Part shown: positions 43,322 to 52,100 of the stretch, one piece after another
Layout: every line of letters starts with the position of its first letter
Numbering within the stretch: position 1 is the stretch's first letter
Source: Catellatospora paridis
GTDB lineage: Bacteria; Actinomycetota; Actinomycetes; Mycobacteriales; Micromonosporaceae
Assembly: GCF_009720365.1 (NCBI RefSeq)
Contig: NZ_ML769312.1
Span: 372,001-436,000, forward strand
Direction of reading: 5' to 3'
DNA: 64,000 nt
Notes under the pieces: generated by a model
The model's input: the letters and a program-made list of their open reading frames with translations, nothing else
What the model was told of the DNA's origin: nothing
The model's database searches: none
Translations under genes and position numbers: made by a program

Positions 43322-44533
43322 TCAGCTCGTGGCGCAGGAACGTGTTGTGGCGGCGAGCAGCGAGCGAATGCGGACGGTGGTCCACGACGCTACGACGCCG
43401 AGCGCGCTACTGGCAATGAGCAAGACCGGCCGCGTCCCAAGCGAAGTGCCAAGCGCTCCACCAACCGCGCTGCCTGCCGCGACACCGAGAAGGCCGACCG
43501 CGACCAGCACGGTGTAAGCCCGCGCCAGCGAACCCGGGGGTGCGATGTCGTCCAGGAGAGCTGAGCTGGCAATCGCGATCGGAGCCAGACACGCCCCGAC
43601 CGCGAACATCGCCACCAGCATCCCGGCGGGCGTGCCGGTCAGCAGCACCAAAGCCGCCATGCCAAGCGCGGCAGCAGCTTGACCGACCACCAAGCGGCGC
43701 GCGGGCGGCAACCGCCAAGCCACGCCACCATAGATCAATCCGCCCAGCAGTTCCCCGGCCGACAACGCGGCGAACAGAAGCCCAGCCAAGGCGGCGGATT
43801 CGTGTTCGGCGGCGACGGCGGGCACGCTGACCGTCATCATCCCGCCGGCCACGCCGCCGCCGAAGCCGGCGACCAGAAGCGTCCACATACCCGCACCCAG
43901 CCGTCCGCGAGGGACTGCCGCGGGCGCATCCGCCGCAAGGCGCGAACGCCGCGACGCGGGGGCGGCGGCGAAGGCCAGCCCACCACAGCAGGCGAACCCG
44001 GCCGCCACCAGCACGGCGCCCGCCGGACCGCCCACCAGCACGAGCGCCGACACCAGCAGCGGACCCGCGACCATGGCTATCTGGAACTGCGTGGCCAGAA
44101 CCGCGTAGGCGGTACTGCGCTGCGCCGGATCGCGCACCAGCCGCGGCCACAACACCCGCATGCTGCTCGTGGTGGCGGGAAGGCTCGCGCCGCCACCGGC
44201 TGCCAGCATCGCGCTCACCAACAACGGCGCGTGCGTAGAGCTGGCAGCGATGAATGCCACCAGCGCCGCCGGACACAGCAGTCCCCCGACGACGAGCACC
44301 CTGGTCTGGCCATACCGGTCGATGAGACGCCCCTGCGTCACCAGGCCGACGGCGTTGCCGATACTGAACGCGCCGCTCACCGACCCCGCCGCCGCGAACG
44401 ATCCCGTCGTCGAGTGCGCCAGCAGCAGCACACCAAGGCCGAGCATCCCGATCGGCAGGGCGCCGAGGAAGCTCGCGACCACCGGCAACCCCGCACCAGG
44501 AATCGCAATAACACGTATAAATGGGCGGAACAC
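43322..44533 (-). CDS. MFS transporter carried by the inverted-repeat element
   Basis: 403 residues, about 12 helices (LPIGMLGLGVLLLAHS, FSIGNAVGLVTQGRLIDRYGQTRVLVVGG carrying the DRxGxxR motif). Start GTG 44533 chosen because GGAGG lies six bases upstream; ATG 44581 is possible. Belongs to sugar-efflux/CynX-like or drug-resistance type MFS; substrate unknown. The last codons end with a Ser/Thr-rich tail. It is the only intact gene in the element, so it is the passenger. Confidence 0.85.
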   Translation of the reverse strand: MFRPFIRVIAIPGAGLPVVASFLGALPIGMLGLGVLLLAHSTTGSFAAAGSVSGAFSIGNAVGLVTQGRLIDRYGQTRVLVVGGLLCPAALVAFIAASSTHAPLLVSAMLAAGGGASLPATTSSMRVLWPRLVRDPAQRSTAYAVLATQFQIAMVAGPLLVSALVLVGGPAGAVLVAAGFACCGGLAFAAAPASRRSRLAADAPAAVPRGRLGAGMWTLLVAGFGGGVAGGMMTVSVPAVAAEHESAALAGLLFAALSAGELLGGLIYGGVAWRLPPARRLVVGQAAAALGMAALVLLTGTPAGMLVAMFAVGACLAPIAIASSALLDDIAPPGSLARAYTVLVAVGLLGVAAGSAVGGALGTSLGTRPVLLIASSALGVVASWTTVRIRSLLAATTRSCATS

Positions 44534-44814
44534 AGCCTGCCTCCAGGTATGAGCCCACCCAACATCCCTGAGCCAATACATGAAGTTGTCGTAACAAGCG
44601 GGCGTTACCGGCCGCGCACGAACAGCCTAGTCGCTGCCGACATCCGCCAGCGCCCTACGGCACGCGCAGGCACGGACAGGACACGAGCAGGACCTCTACC
44701 TCAGGGCCAAACCAACAACGGGACATAGTCCTACGAACCACCCTCTGAGCTCGCGCCCAAGGGTCGTGTCCTCGGCCGCCACGGCCTTTGGCGCGAGGCG
44801 TTACGCTGCCTCCC

Positions 44815-45069
44815 ATGCCAGAATCTACGCGCCGGACCGGCCTGCTCGGCAAGGTCCTGATCGGACTGTCTGGCCTCGCCTGGCTGCTGGCGGTCGTGGC
44901 GAGCGTGCTCATGCTGTTCGCCTTCCTGGCGGGTGAGCTGGAGGGCATGGCGGCGCTGTCCGGGATCGTCATCATCGCCTTCGCGGTGGGCGGCGCGCTG
45001 CTGATGACCGGCGTGACCCTGCTCTACCTGTACCTGTCCCGGCGGCGCAGGGCCGCCCGGTCCGCCTGA
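44815..45069 (+). CDS. Small two-helix membrane protein
   Basis: 84 residues: two hydrophobic helices (VLIGLSGLAWLLAVVASVLMLFAFL and LSGIVIIAFAVGGALLMTGVTLLYLYL) and a basic tail RRRRAARSA. TACGCT seven bases upstream of ATG 44815 gives a leaderless start. No family recognised. Confidence 0.7.
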   Translation: MPESTRRTGLLGKVLIGLSGLAWLLAVVASVLMLFAFLAGELEGMAALSGIVIIAFAVGGALLMTGVTLLYLYLSRRRRAARSA

Positions 45070-45075
45070 CCGGCG

Positions 45076-45570
45076 TCAGCCGTTGCGCATCGGCGGCGGC
45101 AGCAGGATCAGGGCGTGGTTCTTCGGGCCGCGGAAGGCCAGCTCGACGTGCTCGGCCCGGCCGCCGAGGGCGCGGTGATGGGCGGTGATCGCGGTCAGCA
45201 GCTCGTCGCGGCCCAGCTTGCGGTCGCGGTCCCAGAAGTTGCAGCAGGGCACGACCAGCACGGGACGCACCCGTGCCGAGTCCACCACCTCGCGCAGCGC
45301 CTCGTCCGGGTGCAGGCCCACGATCAGGTCGTAGTAGTCGGCCAGCGTCGCCAGGTAGGGCTCGGCGCGGGCCGGCACACCCTTGAGCGTCCAGCCCCGG
45401 GGGTCCACGACCTCGGCTTCCAGGCCGAACCGCTTGCGCAGCAGCCGGGTCAGCATGCCTTGGCCGCCGGCCACGTCGGCGACGTACCGGGCCTGCGGGA
45501 AGCGTGCCGTGACGAACTCGGCGAGCACGTCGAACCGGGCCTCGTCGCCATGGAAGCGGTGCCGGGTCAT
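45076..45570 (-). CDS. SAM-methyltransferase-like protein
   Basis: 164 residues from ATG 45570 (AGGAGG seven bases upstream). ARYVADVAGGQGMLTRLLRKRFG is the class I SAM-binding motif; YYDLIVGLHPDEALREVV and VLVVPCCNFWDR correspond to motif II/post-I. It lacks the C-terminal part usual for larger methyltransferases, so it may be a minimal enzyme. Substrate unknown. Confidence 0.8.
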   Translation of the reverse strand: MTRHRFHGDEARFDVLAEFVTARFPQARYVADVAGGQGMLTRLLRKRFGLEAEVVDPRGWTLKGVPARAEPYLATLADYYDLIVGLHPDEALREVVDSARVRPVLVVPCCNFWDRDRKLGRDELLTAITAHHRALGGRAEHVELAFRGPKNHALILLPPPMRNG

Positions 45571-45664
45571 GCCGGGTCCTCCTCCCGCCGTCATGGACAT
45601 CAGATCAGACCAGCTCAACGGCGTCGTCAGCGAGGGCGGCCGGCCCAGCCACGACGCCCCGCGG

Positions 45665-46618
45665 TCACAGCCAGCCGCGCCGCGCCGCGTGGTAGGCCAG
45701 GCCCGCCCGGGTGTCCACGCCCGCCAGCGCCATCAGTCGATCCAGTCGCCGCTGCACGGTGCGCCGGCTGACGCCCAGTTGGGACGCGATCGCTTTGTCG
45801 GGCACCCCGCCGACGACCAGTGACAGCACGTACAGTTCGGCTTCGGCAGGGCCTTCAGGGTGATCGGTTCCGCCGCCGGTGACCCGGATCGGCACCGCCG
45901 TCTCCCAGTGGCCGTCGAACAGGTCGACCAGCGCGTGCAGCAGCTCGCCGTTGTTGATCACCGCGGCGCGGGGGCCTGCGGCGTCGCCAGGCTCGCGGAT
46001 CAGCGACAACACCGCGGTCGTCCGGTCGGCGATCAGCATCCGCACCGGCAGCGACTGCGTGGCCCGGGCCAGCTGGCCGCGGCGGATCCCCTCCGCCACG
46101 TTGTCGAGCACGCCGGGTGCCAGCAGGGGTTCCCGCTCGTAGACGGCACGGCTGACGACGCCCCGGGCGAGCGCGTCGAACTCTGCCGTGTTCTCGCCGC
46201 TGGCCAGCGCGACCGGATTGGCGCGGCAGAACCACAGCAGCTCACCGCCGGCCAGATCCTGCACCTGGCGCAGCCGCCGGCGCAGCGGCTCTGCGCCGAC
46301 GACCAGTTCGGCGACCTGTTCGGATCGCTGGCGGCTGGCGGCCCGGTACTGCTCGTGCAGGTCGGTCATGATCCGACGGCCCCGTTCGAGGGCCTCCTGC
46401 CGCCGCAGCAGGCTCGCGCCGAGCGCCACCTCCGGCGGCAGCGGCTGGAACACCGGGTCCGGGCCGGGCTCGACAACCGCCAGCCCGGCCTCCAGCAGGG
46501 CCTGCAGGGCGGCCGCTGCCTGCGCGTGCGACAGGGCGCCGAGCGCGGCGACATCGGCGGCCCGCCCCCCGTCCAGTTGAACCAGCGACCGGTACGCGTA
46601 CTGCTGCGTCTCGGTCAT
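45665..46618 (-). CDS. TrmB-like regulator with LuxR-type C-terminal HTH
   Basis: 317 residues from ATG 46618; earlier starts at 46627 and 46648 are possible. The N-terminus (QQYAYRSLVQLDGGRAADVAALGALSHAQAAAALQALLEAG) is a winged HTH as in TrmB; the C-terminus GVPDKAIASQLGVSRRTVQRRLDRLMALAGV is a LuxR/GerE-like HTH. The middle (LLWFCRANPVALA, LARGVVSRAVYERE, RMLIADRTTAVL) is a sensory domain often found in such actinobacterial regulators. Target unknown. Confidence 0.85.
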   Translation of the reverse strand: MTETQQYAYRSLVQLDGGRAADVAALGALSHAQAAAALQALLEAGLAVVEPGPDPVFQPLPPEVALGASLLRRQEALERGRRIMTDLHEQYRAASRQRSEQVAELVVGAEPLRRRLRQVQDLAGGELLWFCRANPVALASGENTAEFDALARGVVSRAVYEREPLLAPGVLDNVAEGIRRGQLARATQSLPVRMLIADRTTAVLSLIREPGDAAGPRAAVINNGELLHALVDLFDGHWETAVPIRVTGGGTDHPEGPAEAELYVLSLVVGGVPDKAIASQLGVSRRTVQRRLDRLMALAGVDTRAGLAYHAARRGWL

Positions 46619-46752
46619 CAGCTCCATCTCCTCCGCCACCGGGGCCACCTTTCACGATCCACTCCGCACCACACCGACCGTTCCGGGACCGCTCGGGTTC
46701 CCGAACGGCCGGGATTCGTGGATTCGTCGGCGCGGCGAGGAGGACCTGGCCG

Positions 46753-48543
46753 CTATGCGGCGAGTGCCGCGTAGCGGCCGCCGACCTCGACGAGGTTGCG
46801 GTGCGAGCCGGATTCGAGGATGCGGCCGTGGTCGAGCACCGCGATCTGGTCGGCGTCGCGCACGGTCGACATCCGATGCGCGATGGTGATCGTGGTGCGC
46901 CCGCGGCTCAGCTCGTCGAGCGCGCGCTGCACGGCCCGTTCGGTCTGGGTGTCCAGGGCGCTGGTGGCCTCGTCGAGCACCAGGATGCGCGGGTCGCGCA
47001 GCAGGGTGCGGGCGATGGCGATGCGCTGCTTCTCGCCGCCCGAGAAGCGGTGCCCGCGGGAGCCCACGACGGTGTCGTAGCCCTCGGGCAGGCCCGTGAT
47101 CAGGTCGTGGACCTGTGCGGCGCGGGCGGCCTGCTCGATCTCGGCGTCGGTGGCGGTCGGCTTCACGTAGCGCAGGTTCTCCCTGATCGTCGTGTGCAGC
47201 AGGTAGGTCTCCTGGCTGACCACGCCGAGGATCCGGGCCAGGTCGGCCAGCCGCAGGTCGCGCAGGTCGACCCCGTCGACGGTGATGCGACCGGCGGCCG
47301 GGTCGTAGAGCCGGGAGATCAGCGCGGCGATGGTGCTCTTGCCCGAGCCCGTCTCGCCGACCAGGGCCAGTGAGGTGCCCGCGGGCACGTCGAGGCTGAC
47401 GCCCGCGACGGCGGCGGTCTCGCTGCCCGGGTAGGCGAAGGTGACGTCCTCCAGGCGCAGGTGCCCGGCGACGCGGGTGGGGTCGAGTTCGACCGGGTGC
47501 GCGGGGTCGTCGACGTCGACCGGCAGGTCCAGGTATTCGAAGATGCGGGCGAACAGGGCCAGCGAGCTGGTCAGCGACACGCCGACGTTGAGCAGACCCA
47601 TCAGCGGCCGGAACAGGTTGGCCTGCAGCGCGGTGAACGCGACCAGGGTGCCGATGCTCAGCGTGCCGGCGGTCGCGGGCAGGCCCGCGCTGAGGTAGAT
47701 GACCGCGGGGATGGCGGCGAAGATGATGCTCATCGAGGCCATCCGCCAGCGGCCGGCCAGCTCCGAGCGCAGCTCCAGGTCGATGAGGCGGGACGACGAG
47801 GTGGTGAAGCGCTGGACCAGCGCGGGGCCGGTGCCGGTGGTCTTGCTCAGCTGTACGCCGCTGATCGACAGGCCCTCGTCGATGGTGACGTTGAGGTCGG
47901 CCAGCTCGCGCTGGCGCTGCGCGGTGATGGTGCGGCGCATGCGGGCGACCCGGCGGGTCAGGTAGACGGCCGGGGGCACCACGACCAGCGAGACCAGCGA
48001 CAGCCGCCAGGACAGGGCAGCCATGGCCACGGCGGTGGCGACGGTGGTGGTGAGGTTCGAGGCGACGGAGGTCGCGGTCGAGGTGACCACGGCCTGCATA
48101 CCGCCGATGTCGTTGGTGATGCGCGACTGCACCTCGCCGGTGCGGGTGCGGGTGAAGAAGGCGATCGACTGGCGGTGCAGGTGGGTGAAGACCTCGGTGC
48201 GTAGCCGGTGCATGATCTGCTGGCCGACGGTGGTGGAGATCCAGGTCTGCACGACGCCCAGGGCTGAGGTCAGCCCGGCGACGGCGACCATGCCGAGCAC
48301 CAGCCAGACCAGCAGGGTCAGGTCGGCGTGGGGGAGCGCCACGTCGATGACCTCACGCAGCAGGAACGGCGTGGCCATGGCGATCACGGACGACGCCACG
48401 ATGATCGCGGTCACCACGGCGAGCTGCCAGCGGTGGGCGGTGAAAAGACCGCCGATGCGGCGTAGCGACACCTCGCGGGCCTGCGCCTTCTCCTCGGCGG
48501 TGACGGTGTGCGGGCCGCCGCCGCGGCGGCCTCCTCGTTCCAT
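46753..48543 (-). CDS. ABC multidrug exporter (homodimer type)
   Basis: 596 residues. Six-helix permease ([43 protein letters not shown]...), then ATPase with Walker [12 protein letters not shown]-loop VSQETY, signature FSGGEKQR, Walker [12 protein letters not shown] and TIAHRM. All catalytic motifs intact, so a homodimer is possible. ATG 48543; a TTG 15 bp upstream preceded by GGAAGG is an alternative. Divergent from the MarR gene with a palindromic operator between, so it is probably MarR-repressed. Confidence 0.94.
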   Translation of the reverse strand: MERGGRRGGGPHTVTAEEKAQAREVSLRRIGGLFTAHRWQLAVVTAIIVASSVIAMATPFLLREVIDVALPHADLTLLVWLVLGMVAVAGLTSALGVVQTWISTTVGQQIMHRLRTEVFTHLHRQSIAFFTRTRTGEVQSRITNDIGGMQAVVTSTATSVASNLTTTVATAVAMAALSWRLSLVSLVVVPPAVYLTRRVARMRRTITAQRQRELADLNVTIDEGLSISGVQLSKTTGTGPALVQRFTTSSSRLIDLELRSELAGRWRMASMSIIFAAIPAVIYLSAGLPATAGTLSIGTLVAFTALQANLFRPLMGLLNVGVSLTSSLALFARIFEYLDLPVDVDDPAHPVELDPTRVAGHLRLEDVTFAYPGSETAAVAGVSLDVPAGTSLALVGETGSGKSTIAALISRLYDPAAGRITVDGVDLRDLRLADLARILGVVSQETYLLHTTIRENLRYVKPTATDAEIEQAARAAQVHDLITGLPEGYDTVVGSRGHRFSGGEKQRIAIARTLLRDPRILVLDEATSALDTQTERAVQRALDELSRGRTTITIAHRMSTVRDADQIAVLDHGRILESGSHRNLVEVGGRYAALAA

Positions 48544-48585
48544 GAGTGGGCTGTCCAAGGGGTGGATCCTTCCGTGGGTGGATGC

Positions 48586-48608
48586 TGAGGTTACCTCAAC
48601 ATGAGGTT
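48586..48608. promoter_or_regulatory. MarR-type operator between marR-like and ABC genes
   Basis: TGAGGTTACCTCA at 48586-48598 is a palindrome around one central base. A further half-site TGAGGTT follows at 48602-48608. Confidence 0.8.
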
Positions 48609-48637
48609 CCAACAGTAACCACTGGTACGGTATTCCC

Positions 48638-49051
48638 GTGGACGAGCACGAGGAAGCGGGCCTCTCGGAGGCCTTCTGGGCGGTCGCCCGCCACCTGCGG
48701 CACCTCACCAAGGACGCCCTCGCGCCCTGGCAGATCACCCCGTCGCAGTCCCGGGCGCTGAACGTGCTCGGCCGCCAGGAAGCCCTGCGCCTCAACGAAC
48801 TGGCCGAACAGCTGCGCATCGCCCCGCGCTCGGCCACCGAAGTCGTCGACGACCTGCAGGCCCGCGGGATGGTCGAACGCCGCGCCGACCCCGCCGACCG
48901 CCGCGCGACGCTGGTGGCGCTGACCGGCCCCGGCCGCGACGCGCTCCGCGCGATCGAAGCGGCCCGCCGCGCCGAGGCCGACCGCTTCTTCAGCGCGCTC
49001 AGTCCGGACGATCGCGCCCAGCTGGGCCGTATCCTGCGCACACTGATCTAA
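48638..49051 (+). CDS. MarR-family transcriptional regulator
   Basis: 137 residues. Winged HTH: LNELAEQLRIAPRSATEVVDDLQARGMVERRADPADRRATLVALTGPGR. GTG start with TACGGT six bases upstream (leaderless). Likely represses itself and the divergent ABC exporter through the TGAGGT palindrome. Confidence 0.94.
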   Translation: MDEHEEAGLSEAFWAVARHLRHLTKDALAPWQITPSQSRALNVLGRQEALRLNELAEQLRIAPRSATEVVDDLQARGMVERRADPADRRATLVALTGPGRDALRAIEAARRAEADRFFSALSPDDRAQLGRILRTLI

Positions 49052-49114
49052 ACACGTACGAAAGGCACGTTGGGGCGCGACAACTTGCCGGCGTCGTGGG
49101 AGTGACGCAGAACG

Positions 49115-49161
49115 CGGAAGCCGGTCAGGGCGCCATGAGCTGACGCGCTGACCGGCTTCCG
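49115..49161. terminator. Hairpin terminator between marR-like and carboxylase genes
   Basis: Perfect 14-bp stem CGGAAGCCGGTCAG / CTGACCGGCTTCCG with a 19-nt loop, between convergent genes. Confidence 0.85.
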
Positions 49162-49175
49162 GACAGACCTTCGTG

Positions 49176-52100
49176 TTACGCGGCCGCGAGGCCGCGCTCG
49201 ACCGCCGCGATGATCTGCGGACGCAGCTCCTCGGGCCGGATGATCGCGTCCACCGAGCCGACCTGCACTGCACGCTGGATGCTGTGCACGCCGTCGAACT
49301 CGGCGGCGACCTCGCTCAGCTTCTCCGCGCGGACCGAGGCCCGCACGTCGAGCAGCTGCCCGACCAGGGCCGCCTTCTCGCCGCCGGTCGCGGCCGCGAT
49401 CCGCGTCTCCAGGTCGACCACCCGCGGGTCCTTGGCGGTGCGCGCGTTGACGTCGCCGGCGAACACCACGGCCGCCGCGGGCGCGCCACCGAGCACCGAG
49501 GCGAACGAGCCCTCCAGGGCCAGCACCGTCATGTTCGGGTTGAGCGCCTTGGAGAACACCACGAACGCGCCGCCGTGGTACCGGGAGATCACGCAGAACA
49601 CGATCGGGCCGCGGAAGTTCACGATCGCCCGGCCGATCTCCGCGCCGTACTCCAGCTGCAGCTTGCGCATCGACTCCGGCGAGCCGTCGAACCCGGACAG
49701 GTTCGCCAGCACCACCAGCGGCCGGTTGCCGCTCGCGGCGTTGATGGCCCGTGCCGCCTTCTTCGACGACTGCGGGAACAGCGTGCCCGCGGTGTACGTG
49801 TCCGGGCCGTCGGTGGGCGGGAAGCCGCGCCGCGGCACCGACCGGGACTCGATGCCGAGCAGGCACACCGGGATGCCGCCCAGGTGCACGTCCTGCACGA
49901 CCGTCGTCTCGGCGTCGGCCATACCCGCCCAGCGCTCCAGGATCGCGTGGTCCTGGTCGGCGAGCGCCCGCATCAGGGTGCGGATGTCGAACGGCTTCTT
50001 GCGGTCGGGGTTGTGCTCCTTGGAGAAGATCTGCCCGACGGTGGTGAAGTCGCTGTCGGGCACCGCGTGCGGGAACGGCGAGATGTCGCGGTCGGCCGGG
50101 TCGGTGGTGGCCGCCCGGCGCGGACCGGCCTCACCGGGCGCGATGTAGGTGTGCTCGTGGTGCGCCATCAGCACGTCCTGGGCGGCCCGCAGGTCCGGGG
50201 CCCAGTACTGGGCCTGGCCGTTGGGGCCCATCACCCGGTCGTAGCCGCCGATGCCGAAGTTGTCCTCGGCCGACACGCCGCCGGAGAAGTCCAGTGACTG
50301 CTTGCCGGTCAGCACCATCGCCGAGTCCGGGGTCATCACCAGGATGCCCTTGGTGTGCATCAGCATGGTGGCCTCGGCGTTCCAGTACGGCTGCGCGCCG
50401 ACCGTGATGCCCGCGACCACGATGTTGATCTCGCCGCCGTCCTGGGTGAACTCGACGATGCGCTTGAGCGCCGCGGCCACCCAGTCCATGTTCTCGGTTC
50501 CCGAGTCCATCGAGATCCGGGCGCCCGCCGACAGCGCGAACCAGTCGACCGGCGCCTGCATCCGCTCGGCCAGGTTCAGCGCCGCGATGATCCGTGCGCA
50601 CTCCGGCTCGGACAGCGCGCCCAGCGCCTTGGTCGGGTCGCCGAGCAGCGCCACCCGGGTGACGCCTTCGGGATAGCGCTCGGTCGGCGTGCTGACCACA
50701 CCGGCGACGATGCCCGCCTTGTTGCGCCCCTTGGGCCGCTCGACCGGGACGAGCTCGCCCTTGTCGTCCAGGTCGTGCTCGGTGAACGTGCCGCGCCTGC
50801 CGGACAGCAGGCCGGTCAGCTCGTACGGGTAGGTCGTGCCGCGGCGGCGGGCCGACAGCACCTTCTGCCGGTAGTCGTCGAGCGGCTCGATCGGCTCGGT
50901 CGTCGGCTCGGTCACCGACATCCGCATGCCCGCGTCGAAGGAGACCTCGACCGCGACGTCGGCCATCTCACCGGTGACCTCGTCGCGCTGGCGGCCCAGC
51001 ACCAGCACCTGCTCCAGGCCCGCGCCCGCGGTACGCGGCAGCACGCGCTGGATGACCGCGTTCAGCTCCTCCACGGTCAGTTCGCTCGACGGCCAGACGT
51101 ACAGCGTGATGCGGTTGGTGTCGAGCCGCTTCTTGGCCGGGCGTCGCGCCTGGACCTTGCGGATCGCGTCCAGGCAGCCGTCCAGCATGCCCTCCAGGGC
51201 GGGCAGGGCGAGCACTCGGCCCTCGGCGTCGCGCAGCGGGGTCAGGTCGCGGACCTGCCCCATCGCCGCCAGCCGCTCGTCGGCCGGGTTGTCCGGCGCG
51301 ACGCAGCGGAAGAGGTAGACCTCTTCGTCGATCGACGGCAGGCGGGTCAGGTCGAAGTTGCGCAGCCGCGGCAGCTGCAGGCGCTCGGCGATCTGCGGGT
51401 GCAGCCCGCGGATGACCCGGTCCTCGCCCTGACCCGGCCGGAACGTGAAGTGGTGGTGCATCGCCGTGCCCGTGGGCCCGGCCACCGACACCGTGACCCG
51501 CTGCAGCACGTCCAGCACCCCGGCGCGGTCGAGCACCTCGCGCAGCGTGGTGGCCATGGTGTCCGTGTCGGGCTGGTCGGCCCACGTCAGGTAGACGTCG
51601 GCGAACGACGTCCCGTCGGCCAGCCCGGCGGTCTTGCCCAGGGCGGCGGGCAGCTCGGCGAAGTCCGTCGCCGTCGAGACCAGCCGGTAGCGCTCGCCGT
51701 CGCGGTCGTACGCCGCGGTGAAGAACGTGTGCCCGGCCACCTCGACGCAGTGGGTGTCGCTGATGCCGCGGCTGCCGTAGTAGCGGCGGCTGAGCACCTC
51801 CAGCATCGGCCCGTTGTCGACGCCCTTGCGACCGATGCGCTGCCCGAGCAGCCGCACCAGCGGTTCGGGCGAGGCGACCATCTTCGCGATGCGCTCGTCG
51901 CGGTCCGGCGCGGCCGGGTCGCGGTCGAGGTGGCGCAGGTGGTCGCGGACCTCGTTGTAGACCTCGGCGCGCTTGCGGCGCAGCATCGGCTGCGCAGCCC
52001 AGCGGAACACGATGCTGCGGGCGAGGTCGCCCACCACCGGGAACCGCACCTGGGTCGCCCAGATCAGGTGCTCCAGCGCCTGGCTGACCGACTCGCGCAC

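Larger units (their letters stand above)
42833..44745. mobile_element. 1.9-kb inverted-repeat transposable element lacking a transposase
   Basis: Terminal inverted repeats of at least 25 bp (GAGGGTGGTTCGTAGGACTA...), perfect at 42833-42857 and 44721-44745. Flanked on both sides by TGA (42830-42832 and 44746-44748), a 3-bp target duplication of the T-N-A type common in IS5-type insertions. Contents: a frameshifted small helical gene and an intact MFS gene. No transposase open frame is present, so it must be mobilised in trans if at all. Confidence 0.85.
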
